42,970 nt of DNA from Deltaproteobacteria bacterium. GTDB lineage: Bacteria; Desulfobacterota; BSN033; UBA1163. The translations under genes and the position numbers were made by a program. Of the stretch, positions 14,444 through 21,942 are shown one piece after another; position 1 is the first letter of the stretch, and each line of letters opens with the position of its first letter. A model generated the notes under the pieces. That model worked only from the letters and a program-made list of their open reading frames with translations. It did no database searches and had not been told where the DNA came from. Location of the stretch: NCBI GenBank assembly GCA_016875255.1, contig VGRU01000006.1, positions 1-42,970 of the forward strand, written 5' to 3'.

Positions 14444-14896
14444 ATGAAAGAGATTGTAGGCCGGATTACAGACCATCCAAATGCAAAGACCCTCGTCCTC
14501 GAAATTCTTAACGAGACGACTTCGTTTCTCTACACCACCCTCTCCGCCCTGAATGGATGGGACAGCCCGCTTGAGGTCAAGAAGGACCTCAAGCGGATAC
14601 TCGAAGAGTACCTCTCGACACAGAACAGATTGGGCTATGAACATTCAATAACGACAAAGCCCTATAAGGAATTCATTGCGGATGAAGAAACCGTCCGCTC
14701 CGCAATGTTCTACCTCCTAAACACCCTTTTCTTAAAATGCGGAGGAAACAACTTTCCGGTTGCTACCATCGCCATCTACATCGCCCTGGAGAGAAAAGAG
14801 GGGGAGTTTAAGGGGTTCATCGAGGCCCTTCGGTCAGAAGAGGAGGAGACCTTTAATCTGAAGGAGGCTCTCTACGCCTTCTGGATTTTGAACTAA
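14444..14896 (+). CDS. Hypothetical helical protein
   Basis: The 150-residue protein begins MKEIVGRITDHPNAKTLVLE after GGGAGG. It looks all-helical and soluble, with LKRILEEYLSTQNRLG and SAMFYLLNTLFLKCGGNNFP segments. No motif is recognised. It is the first gene of a plus-strand operon with the DsbD fusion (10-base gap) and may act with it, or may be an element gene sharing the promoter. Confidence 0.7.
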   Translation: MKEIVGRITDHPNAKTLVLEILNETTSFLYTTLSALNGWDSPLEVKKDLKRILEEYLSTQNRLGYEHSITTKPYKEFIADEETVRSAMFYLLNTLFLKCGGNNFPVATIAIYIALERKEGEFKGFIEALRSEEEETFNLKEALYAFWILN

Positions 14897-14906
14897 AGAA
14901 AGGTAA

Positions 14907-16475
14907 ATGGAAATGACGGCACAAAAGAGACTCCTATTTCTTGTAATAATTTTATCCATCTTTTTTCCTGCTCTGTCGGGGGGAGAGACCACCTCGCTTT
15001 ATAGAGTCAAGCTTCCATGGGAGGGGGAGGGGAAAGTTCAAAACCTGAGCGAAGGGATAAAAAAAATTGACCTCTACCTCTTCCACTCGGAGGAGTGCAA
15101 AACTTGCAGAAGCATCCTGCCAGGGCTTACGGAAAAGCTTGAGGCAATGTATCCTTCCCTTGCGATCAAACTCCTTGACCTTAAAGACCCCGGTAACTAC
15201 GAAACGCTCCGGGACCTTGAGAGGAAACTCGGCAAAAGAGGCGAGGAGCTTCCCTTTGCCGTCATTGGAAGCCATCTTCTCTCAGGCGCAAGGGAGGTGA
15301 CGGAGAGATTAGACTCGATCGTATTGGAATACCTCTTAAAAGAACCTCCACAACCCATTCTCACCAGGCTAAAATCCCATGAAGATCCTTCCCTGCAAGA
15401 AGTCTCGGCGGAACTTATCTATTTCTACCAGAACGGTTGTGCAAAATGTGGTCGAACAGACATTCTCCTTGATCACCTCTCAAGAAGATACCCGAAGCTT
15501 TCTATGAAGAAGATCGACATTTCAACACCCGAAGGAAAACAACTAAACGAGGCAGTTTCGGAAAGGCTAAACCTACCGGATAAATACCGCCTCACCGCCC
15601 CCGCCATCCTCATCGGAAAAGAGTTTCTCTTGCAGAAAGAGATCACGGAGGAAAGGCTTGATGCAATTCTCCTGAACATCAAACAAAACCCATCCTCATT
15701 CGTCATCCCGCCGGAGGAGATGGAAAGGGCCGAACGATCCATTCTTGAGAGGTTCAAATCTATGGGGCCCATTCCCATTGCCTTCGCAGGGCTCATAGAT
15801 GGTCTAAATCCCTGCGCCTTTGCCACCCTGATATTCTTTATCTCCTACCTCACCCTAATGGGTAAGAAAAAAAGAGAAGTTCTCAAGGTTGGCCTCGGAT
15901 TTACCGCCTCCGTCTTCATTACCTACCTGCTCATCGGTTTGGGCCTGATTTCCCTCTTTCAACACTTCCCCTTCCCCCCATTCCTCTTGAGAAGTGTCTA
16001 CCTTCTGACCGCAGTTTTTGCTCTTATCATGGGAGGCTTGAGCTTCTATGACTTTCTCATGTGGAAGAGAGGAAAAGCAGAAAAGATGAAGCTCCAACTA
16101 CCCAAACCCCTCAAAAAACTGATCCATAAGACGGTAAGAAAAGTGGACCTTTCAAAATACCACCTGCCGGGAGCGATCTTTTTAGGCTTTGTTGTCTCTC
16201 TCTTTGAGTTCACCTGCACGGGCCAGGTCTACCTTCCCACCATTATCTTCGCCATGAGCATATCGGAGCTTAAGGGAGACGCCCTTGTCTACCTTCTCCT
16301 GTATAATCTGGCCTTCATCATCCCCCTGATTTCTGTGTTCGGTCTCTTTTACCTGGGCATAAGCCAGGAAAGCTTCGCCCGCTTCCTGCAAAATAGAGGC
16401 GCTCTTATTAAACTCATCACCTCAGCGTTTTTCTTCCTTCTTGGAGGAACGATGCTCGCTATTTTAAAATTTTAA
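14907..16475 (+). CDS. DsbD/CcdA-type membrane thiol transporter fused to two thioredoxin-like domains
   Basis: This 522-residue fusion starts with a signal segment (about 8-25), then a thioredoxin-like domain with CKTC (C64, C67) and a second with CAKC (C178, C181). A CcdA-type domain of six or so membrane helices follows (about 286-522). The CcdA cysteines are C303 (GLNPCAF) and C437 (EFTCTGQ), the pair that carries electrons across the membrane. The expected role is to pass reducing power from the cytoplasm to the periplasm through an internal relay. Two soluble thioredoxin modules ahead of the membrane domain is unusual; DsbD proper has one at each end. The start could instead be the ATG at 14913. 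It is probably cargo of the mobile element. Confidence 0.85.
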   Translation: MEMTAQKRLLFLVIILSIFFPALSGGETTSLYRVKLPWEGEGKVQNLSEGIKKIDLYLFHSEECKTCRSILPGLTEKLEAMYPSLAIKLLDLKDPGNYETLRDLERKLGKRGEELPFAVIGSHLLSGAREVTERLDSIVLEYLLKEPPQPILTRLKSHEDPSLQEVSAELIYFYQNGCAKCGRTDILLDHLSRRYPKLSMKKIDISTPEGKQLNEAVSERLNLPDKYRLTAPAILIGKEFLLQKEITEERLDAILLNIKQNPSSFVIPPEEMERAERSILERFKSMGPIPIAFAGLIDGLNPCAFATLIFFISYLTLMGKKKREVLKVGLGFTASVFITYLLIGLGLISLFQHFPFPPFLLRSVYLLTAVFALIMGGLSFYDFLMWKRGKAEKMKLQLPKPLKKLIHKTVRKVDLSKYHLPGAIFLGFVVSLFEFTCTGQVYLPTIIFAMSISELKGDALVYLLLYNLAFIIPLISVFGLFYLGISQESFARFLQNRGALIKLITSAFFFLLGGTMLAILKF

Positions 16476-16484
16476 GGAGGAAAT

Positions 16485-16805
16485 ATGACAGTTACAACAA
16501 CACCGACTATGGAAGGAAGAAAGATTACACGATACCTCGGCCTTGTCAGCGGTTCGGCAATCATTGGAACAAGCTTCGTAAGAGACTTCTTTGCACGGGT
16601 AACAGACACCATCGGAGGCAGGTCTGGAGCCTATGAAGCGGAGCTTGAAAAGTCGAGAAACACTGCCGTCTCCGAGATGAGGCAAAAGGCGCAAAGACTG
16701 GGCGCAAATGCTGTGGTCGGCGTCAGGCTCGACCATGAGGCGCTCGGCGAAAAGGGAAGCCTGCTCATGGTGTGCGCAACAGGAACGGCAGTTATGGTAG
16801 ACTGA
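16485..16805 (+). CDS. YbjQ/UPF0145 family protein
   Basis: The 106-residue product matches the YbjQ (UPF0145) pattern: [58 protein letters not shown] and a closing ATGTAVMV. This family forms small pentameric rings of unknown function, possibly metal- or stress-related. It follows the DsbD fusion by nine bases with AAGGAGG, so it shares the operon. Confidence 0.9.
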   Translation: MTVTTTPTMEGRKITRYLGLVSGSAIIGTSFVRDFFARVTDTIGGRSGAYEAELEKSRNTAVSEMRQKAQRLGANAVVGVRLDHEALGEKGSLLMVCATGTAVMVD

Positions 16806-16942
16806 GAAGATTCATGAGACTGAAAAGAGTAAAAACAAAAAGTGCTCTATAAACCCCTTCCAATGGGGGTGATGTGGCACATCCAGAAAAATGACAAATG
16901 AAGATGTGATCCCGCTCCCCAATCTCTATCCCCAATTATTAA

Positions 16943-17281
16943 TTACTTTTCAATTTTTATCCGCATGGCTTCAAGGGCGGCACGGAAAGCAGGCAGGTCA
17001 CGTTCGATGATTTCCCAGATCCTCTCGAGTCTGATGCCCAAGTAGTCGTGCACGAGGACGTTACGAAAACCGGAAATACTTTCCCAAGGAACCTCTGGAT
17101 GTGCCTCTTTCAACTCATTTGATAACCGCTGAGTAGATTCCGCAAGGGTCTGGAGTTCTCGGAGCGTCGCACTTTGTGTCTTTCGATCAAAGAAAAACGC
17201 CTCCCTCCCCTCTGCCGTGTAGCGGATAATCCACTCCATGCATTCAAGAATGTGATCAATGTAAATACGATCATCCTTCAC
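16943..17281 (-). CDS. hepT: HepT-like toxin (DUF86)
   Basis: This 112-residue helical protein carries the HEPN motif RNVLVHDY (R-x4-H-x-Y, about residues 72-79), typical of HepT toxins, which can cleave RNA or act as the target of AMP transfer by MntA. It overlaps the MntA gene by four bases (ATGA), the standard order with the antitoxin first. The length is normal for the family. It may stabilise the neighbouring element or serve in phage defence (type VII toxin-antitoxin). Confidence 0.9.
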   Translation of the reverse strand: MKDDRIYIDHILECMEWIIRYTAEGREAFFFDRKTQSATLRELQTLAESTQRLSNELKEAHPEVPWESISGFRNVLVHDYLGIRLERIWEIIERDLPAFRAALEAMRIKIEK

Positions 17282-17568
17282 AACGGAACCGCCTCTTGCA
17301 GGATACGCTCTCGGAGCGGTTCGCGAATCGCCTCCCGCTCAACGACATCAACACGCCGTCCCAAAAGCTTCTCAAGATCTGCTACCAGACTACCTGGAAA
17401 CCATGGAGTGGTTGGACCATTAACTTCGATGAGAAAATCGATGTCGCTATCCTCTCTTGATTCGCCGCGAGCTGCTGACCCAAAAATGCGAATATGGGTT
17501 ACTCCATGCTTGGAGGCAATTTGCAGAATATCGTCACGTTTTTCTCTTAAAAGTTCATGAACATCCAT
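17278..17568 (-). CDS. mntA: MntA-like antitoxin nucleotidyltransferase
   Basis: The 96-residue product has the minimal nucleotidyltransferase signature GSAARGESREDSDID, an exact GS-x10-D-x-D, and a third Asp in VDVV. In the characterised MntA/HepT system the enzyme adds AMP units to the toxin and silences it. The ATG follows AAGGGAACGGC. It is upstream of and coupled to hepT. Confidence 0.9.
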   Translation of the reverse strand: MDVHELLREKRDDILQIASKHGVTHIRIFGSAARGESREDSDIDFLIEVNGPTTPWFPGSLVADLEKLLGRRVDVVEREAIREPLRERILQEAVPL

Positions 17569-17933
17569 GCCGTTCCCTTACAATCTTTCTGGTTTCCAAC
17601 CGCGGGTCGTTGAATCTTCAATGCTACAACACCAAAACGCTATAAGATCAAACCATAGAGTCTCCATTCAGGATGGGCGCTATAGAGACACCCATTTCCT
17701 ACTTTGAAGCCCGCCTCTGACAAAATTATCTATTAATTTTAAGTTGTTTGTCAATCAAAAACCGTTTTTGTTCTTTATAGGAACGTGCTACCTTATAGCG
17801 GGGGTTTTCTTAATATGCTGGGCTGTTGCAAGGGGCTCTAACTTATGAACCGAAATCAATCGTAAGGGCGAGGTAGTTCACAGCGAGGTTGTGTTGTTCA
17901 CAGTTGACAGCCCAACCAAATTTTGATAGTTTG
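17569..17933. other. Intergenic region without a supported gene
   Basis: This stretch separates the divergent mntA and 17934 genes. It is AT-rich with T runs near 17740-17775 and should hold both promoters. I see no RNA gene, no strong hairpin and no convincing -35/-10 pair. Confidence 0.5.
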
Positions 17934-18272
17934 ATGACAAATTTGGAGGAACCCATTGATGAAAAAATTATAAAGAACATGATTCTTTTTCTGGTGATCT
18001 CATTGATTACAGGAGGCATTTTCTCAGGGGGATGGTCTCAGGACAGAAGCACAAAGGATAATCCGCCGATAAATGAAGGAAAGGCTTTTTTAGACATATT
18101 AGTCGCAAGACCTATTGGGTTTGTCGTCGGAATGCTCGGTGTGGGCATTTTCATTTCCTCCCTACCTTTTACCATTCCTACGAGGAGTGTAGATGATGCG
18201 GCAAATTTCCTAATTGTCAAACCTTTCACATTCTCTTTTTACCGGAAATTCCCTGATGAGAGTATGATGTAA
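17934..18272 (+). CDS. Hypothetical membrane protein
   Basis: The protein (about 112 residues) reads MTNLEEPIDEKIIKNMILFL, with hydrophobic helices near 16-33 and 63-82 (GFVVGMLGVGIFISSLPFTI) and a tail FLIVKPFTFSFYRKFP. The pattern of a Gly-rich helix, SLPF and a short 'VDDAANFLIVKPF' box is one I associate with small unannotated deltaproteobacterial membrane proteins. The start is uncertain: GGAGG at 17943-17949 lies inside this frame and would favour initiation further in, even at the ATG at 17979. It precedes htpX by 39 bases in the same direction. Confidence 0.6.
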   Translation: MTNLEEPIDEKIIKNMILFLVISLITGGIFSGGWSQDRSTKDNPPINEGKAFLDILVARPIGFVVGMLGVGIFISSLPFTIPTRSVDDAANFLIVKPFTFSFYRKFPDESMM

Positions 18273-18311
18273 CACCAAATCGGTCGCTTATTACATTCGG
18301 GAGGGATATAT

Positions 18312-19286
18312 ATGACGGGTCTTCAGGTAAAGATGTGGATCCTTGTTGTCCTCATGTTTGGTATCCTCTACGGGGTCATTACCGGAATCGGCGCGTGGAG
18401 CGGCACAGGCAGCGCCACCAGTTACATCATCCTTGCTCTTCTGTTTACATGCCTGCAATACCTTATCGGCCCTGCCCTCGTCTCAATGATGATGAAAGTG
18501 AAGTGGGTCTCGGAAAAAGAGGAGCCCGAACTTCACCGGCAGGTAACCGAACTGGCCCAAAAAGCTGGCATCCCTAAACCCAGAATCGGCATCTCAGAGC
18601 TTCAGATTCCCAATGCCTTCGCCTTTGGAAGAACCATCAGGGATGGAAGGGTTTGTGTCACCCAGGGGATACGAAAAATCCTCAATAAAGAAGAGTTGAA
18701 AGCCGTGTTAGGGCATGAGATCGCCCATCTCAAACATCGGGACATGATGATCATTACCCTTCTCTCCGTGATACCCCTCATCCTTTACTGGATCGCATGG
18801 AGTCTCATATGGGGTGGAACAGGAGGGAGAAGACAGAGTGGGGGTTATGCCGCCCTCATCGGTTTGGGGGCGATGGTGATTTATTTTATTGCCAACCTGC
18901 TGGTTCTGGCCGGGTCACGCATCAGGGAATACTATGCTGATGAAAGAAGTGTGAAACTGGGCTCCCATCCCAAACACCTGGCCTCTGCCCTTTATAAACT
19001 GGTCTACGGTTCAGCGCAAAGTCGGAAAAGCGCCAGGGGAGAGGAAGAACTCCACAGGGTTGAAGGTTTGAGGGCATTCTTTCTGAATGATGTGGGAAGG
19101 GCACATGACGAAATAGCAGATCTCCGAGCCATTGACTCGGACTTCTCAGGAACCATCGATCAAAATGAACTTCTGGCCATAAGGTCTCAAAAGGTCAAAC
19201 TTAAGGGGGCTGAGAAGGTTGCCGAACTCTTTACCACGCACCCCAATATGTTAAAGAGAATTAAAAGACTGGCCGCCATGGTGTGA
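18312..19286 (+). CDS. htpX: HtpX-type M48 membrane metalloprotease with EF-hand loop
   Basis: The 324-residue protein has two amino-terminal membrane helices (about 8-27, 38-60), the zinc motif HEIAH at 135-139, a second helix pair (about 146-167, 179-202) and the third ligand in REYYADE (about 205-211). It should degrade damaged membrane proteins. Residues 275-286 read DSDFSGTIDQNE, a canonical 12-residue EF-hand calcium loop between the protease domain and the closing THPNMLKRIKRL segment. Similar inserts occur in some archaeal and environmental HtpX homologs, as far as I recall. GGGAGG lies upstream of the ATG. Confidence 0.92.
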   Translation: MTGLQVKMWILVVLMFGILYGVITGIGAWSGTGSATSYIILALLFTCLQYLIGPALVSMMMKVKWVSEKEEPELHRQVTELAQKAGIPKPRIGISELQIPNAFAFGRTIRDGRVCVTQGIRKILNKEELKAVLGHEIAHLKHRDMMIITLLSVIPLILYWIAWSLIWGGTGGRRQSGGYAALIGLGAMVIYFIANLLVLAGSRIREYYADERSVKLGSHPKHLASALYKLVYGSAQSRKSARGEEELHRVEGLRAFFLNDVGRAHDEIADLRAIDSDFSGTIDQNELLAIRSQKVKLKGAEKVAELFTTHPNMLKRIKRLAAMV

Positions 19287-19350
19287 GATAGTAAATAAAA
19301 TACATTCCCCCAAACAAATCCCAAAATTAACACCCTTCCTTCTTTGTCTT

Positions 19351-19782
19351 TTGATTTTTAACCTGATCCTTTCCTTTGCCCACGCCGAAACCCACAGAGT
19401 TAAACGGGTCATCGATGGAGATACCCTGATGCTTTCCAACGGTCAAAAGGTCCGATTGATCGGAGTTGATACTCCTGAAACCAAACACCCTCAAAAGCCT
19501 GTCCAATACTTCGGGAAGGAAGCCTATCTTTTTACCAAAAGAATGGTGGAAGGGAAAGAAGTCCGGCTTGAGTATGTCCGGCTTGAGTATGATTGGCGGG
19601 AGAAAGATAAATATGGCCGCCCTTTGGCTTACGTTTACCTCATGGACGGAACTTTCCTGAATGCTGAGATCATAAAGCAGGGATACGGCTTTGCCTATAC
19701 AAAGTTCCCCTTTAAGTATCTTGAGGAGTTCAGGCAATACGAGAGAGAGGCAAGGGTAAATGGGAGGGGGTTGTGGAGATAG
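19351..19782 (+). CDS. Secreted thermonuclease (SNase family), start unclear
   Basis: The SNase fold is complete: RVIDGDTLML, VRLIGVDTPETK, the second catalytic region YVRLEYDWREKDKYGRPLAY, and the usual end YEREARVNGRGLWR. The frame is open upstream and would encode a full signal peptide (KLTPFLLCLLIFNLILSFAHA), but no ATG, GTG or TTG precedes it; the first usable codon, TTG at 19351, cuts that peptide in half. Either initiation is unusual or a base is missing upstream. A perfect 15-base tandem duplication adds five residues (VRLEY repeated). It resembles the broken nuclease at 4759-5267. Confidence 0.75.
   Translation: MIFNLILSFAHAETHRVKRVIDGDTLMLSNGQKVRLIGVDTPETKHPQKPVQYFGKEAYLFTKRMVEGKEVRLEYVRLEYDWREKDKYGRPLAYVYLMDGTFLNAEIIKQGYGFAYTKFPFKYLEEFRQYEREARVNGRGLWR
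19561..19590 (+). repeat. 15-base perfect tandem duplication in the nuclease gene
   Basis: GTCCGGCTTGAGTAT is repeated head to tail (19561-19575, 19576-19590), duplicating VRLEY in frame beside the active-site region. The two copies are identical in DNA, so the event is recent. Confidence 0.95.
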
Positions 19783-20010
19783 GCCATTGTGCGAATTTCT
19801 TCCTGAAGTTTTCGCTTGCCAAAAATCAAGGAAATGTGTACTTTACGCCTGTAAGTCGACAATGGCAATATCCCAAGCTCAAATTGATTCTGTTTAATAA
19901 TGTCTGAAACGATCTACTATCCCACAAAAAAAGGGGCCTAACGAGTGCATCCAGCAAACCAGCAACCGCACGACGCATATGTTGTGCCGCTTTTTGATAA
20001 AAGATAATTT

Positions 20011-21384
20011 ATGGCAAACAAGGAACATCTCAATCTTCTCAGGCAAGGGGCAATTGTTTGGAATCAATGGAGAGTAAAGAATTCTAATATTTGTCCGGAC
20101 CTCAGCGAAGAGGACCTTCAGGGTACGGACCTCAGCGGAGTAAACCTCAGTGAGGCGAACCTCCGAGACACTTACTTCAGATCGGCGAACCTCAGCGGGG
20201 CGTACCTTCCACGTGCGGACCTCTGCGGGGCGTACCTTCCACTTGCGGACCTCAGTAGGGCGGACCTCAGAGAAGCAAACCTCAGAGAAGCGAACCTTAG
20301 CGGGGCGAAACTCAATGGAGCAGACCTCAGTGAGGCGAACCTCAGTTTGGCGAATCTCAGTAAGGCAAATCTTGTCGGGGCACGCGTCGTAAGAGCGAAA
20401 CTTAATGGGGCAAACCTTAGTGAAGCGATACTCTGCGGGGCTAAACTCAGCGGTGCAGACCTCAGTAGGGCGGACCTCAGCAAGGTGAACTTTAGCATGG
20501 AGTTCTATAATGGGTATTCCTACTGGTATGCTCAAAGCAGTGCGGACCTAAGCAAGGCGAACCTCAGTTGTGCATGCCTTAGCAGGTCGAATCTAAGCGA
20601 GGCAAACCTCACATGTACGAACCTCTGCGACGCAGACCTCAGTGAGGCAGATCTCACCAAGGCAGACCTCAGGTCCGCGAATCTCAGCAAGGCGAGGCTT
20701 AGAAATGCCAAACTGATAGAGACGAACTTTGAAAAGGCGACCCTCACTGGCTGTGAGATATACGGGATCTCCGCTTGGGGGTTAAAATTAGAACAAACTG
20801 ATCAGTCAAATTTGATCATTACCCCTGAGGGAGAACCTGTTATTACGGTGGACAATCTTGAAGTTGCTCAGTTCATTTATTTACTCCTTGAGAGCAAAAA
20901 GATTCGCGACGTAATTGACACTATTACCTCCAAAGTTGTGCTGATCTTGGGTCGTTTCGGTGAGCGAAAAGGTTTTTTGGATGCGATCCGTGATGAGCTC
21001 CGTAAACACAATTATTTGCCTGTCTTGTTTGATTTCGAAAAACCTACTAGTCGAGATTTTACTGAGACTATTTCAACTCTGGCTCACCTCGCCCGGTTCA
21101 TCATTGCAGACATCACAGAGGCCAGAAGCGTCCCCCAAGAATTGCAAGCCATTATCCCAACGCTTGCAGTGCCGGTTCAGCCGTTACTGGAAGGTTTAGC
21201 AAGTGAATATGGCTTATTCCAAGACTTCAAAAAATACCATTGGGTTCTCAATCTTCATCGGTACGAGGATCTGGACGATTTGCTCAGGACTATCGGAGAA
21301 AAAGTCATTGCTCCTGCCGAAGCGAAGGCAAGGGAACTACAGGGGGGCGGGCGTATAAAGATTCTCAAGGAAATGTCGCTTTAA
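20011..21384 (+). CDS. Pentapeptide-repeat protein with TIR-like C-terminal domain
   Basis: In this 457-residue protein, residues about 30-245 are A(D/N)LSX pentapeptide repeats forming a right-handed beta-helix, interrupted once by a loop (FSMEFYNGYSYWYAQ, about 166-180). A linker (about 255-300) leads to a C-terminal alpha/beta domain: KVVLILGRFGERKGFLDAI, RDELRKHNYLPVLFDFEKP, ISTLAHLARFIIADIT and PQELQAIIPTLAVPVQPLL. This reads like a TIR/nucleotide-binding Rossmann-type domain; the conserved FDFEKP and ADIT segments resemble those of predicted TIR-superfamily effectors. A defence or signalling role is an inference. No good ribosome site is visible (AAAAGATAATTT). It is a single gene followed by a terminator. 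Confidence 0.8.
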   Translation: MANKEHLNLLRQGAIVWNQWRVKNSNICPDLSEEDLQGTDLSGVNLSEANLRDTYFRSANLSGAYLPRADLCGAYLPLADLSRADLREANLREANLSGAKLNGADLSEANLSLANLSKANLVGARVVRAKLNGANLSEAILCGAKLSGADLSRADLSKVNFSMEFYNGYSYWYAQSSADLSKANLSCACLSRSNLSEANLTCTNLCDADLSEADLTKADLRSANLSKARLRNAKLIETNFEKATLTGCEIYGISAWGLKLEQTDQSNLIITPEGEPVITVDNLEVAQFIYLLLESKKIRDVIDTITSKVVLILGRFGERKGFLDAIRDELRKHNYLPVLFDFEKPTSRDFTETISTLAHLARFIIADITEARSVPQELQAIIPTLAVPVQPLLEGLASEYGLFQDFKKYHWVLNLHRYEDLDDLLRTIGEKVIAPAEAKARELQGGGRIKILKEMSL

Positions 21385-21415
21385 TTAGAATAAAAGGCGC
21401 AACTTCATCTGACAT

Positions 21416-21470
21416 GATGTGAAAGACTTCGTTTCACATCGTCCAAATCCGCCTCTGGCGGACTCTTTTT
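21416..21470 (+). terminator. Hairpin pair ending the pentapeptide gene
   Basis: GATGTGAAA/TTTCACATC (21416-21440) is a perfect nine-base stem. A second stem, TCCGCC/GGCGGA (21448-21462), is followed by CTCTTTTT, a typical rho-independent terminator 64 bases after the stop codon. Confidence 0.75.
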
Positions 21471-21942
21471 CCACGGGAATGTTATATGCTCGCTTCCAAA
21501 CCGTAATCGTCAACTCCCAAGTTATCTTCCTATTGAAGGTAGGTGTAACCAGTGATCGAGCAGGATGAGACAGGATCGCTTTTCTTAAGGTTTCAATATC
21601 TGCTATAAACCTTCAGTTTTTCAACCACCCAAAATGTTTGGATTTGATTTTCATATATCTACCTGGCATGATGCTACCGGAAATTTTCTACTCCTTAAGC
21701 ATGCCTCGGTTGAAGAGGTAGGTGTACAAAGCAATCCACAGATTGGCCCCGCAATCCACAAAAAGATGATGAAAAGTTGTTGAAACAGATCATCTTGCCC
21801 TTGGAATCAGACACCCTCACCATTTTGCCTAATTAACAGACATACCCAACCCATCAAAATAATTAGCGCATCATAGAAACTAAAACATCCTCACCTTGAA
21901 GAATTTTTGACTCTCTTGATTGGTTCTGGTAAAGTTTTAAAA
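21471..21942. other. Intergenic region without a supported gene
   Basis: About 470 bases between the terminator and recD2 show no ORF with a ribosome site on either strand and no RNA gene I recognise. The promoter of the recD2 operon should lie here but no clear consensus stands out. The phrase GAGGTAGGTGTA(A/C) occurs in similar form near 21537 and 21715 and may be a short repeat. Confidence 0.4.

Noticed and set aside
19936..19995. GCCTAAC followed by GTGCATCCAGC, like one half of an attC, before the pentapeptide gene
   Set aside because: No pairing arm or GTTRRRY partner follows within 120 bases; only a small GCAC/GTGC stem is present. It may be a relic but cannot be supported.
19894..20535. 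Minus-strand frame with strikingly periodic 'EVRxTEV' repeats
   Set aside because: It is the exact antisense of the pentapeptide repeats; the periodicity is inherited from the plus-strand gene and there is no ribosome site.
21416..21500. GTTATAT at about 21480 with upstream GCGCAAC, as a possible fourth attC
   Set aside because: The two boxes are not joined by a pairing stem; the hairpins between them are a stand-alone stem and a terminator.
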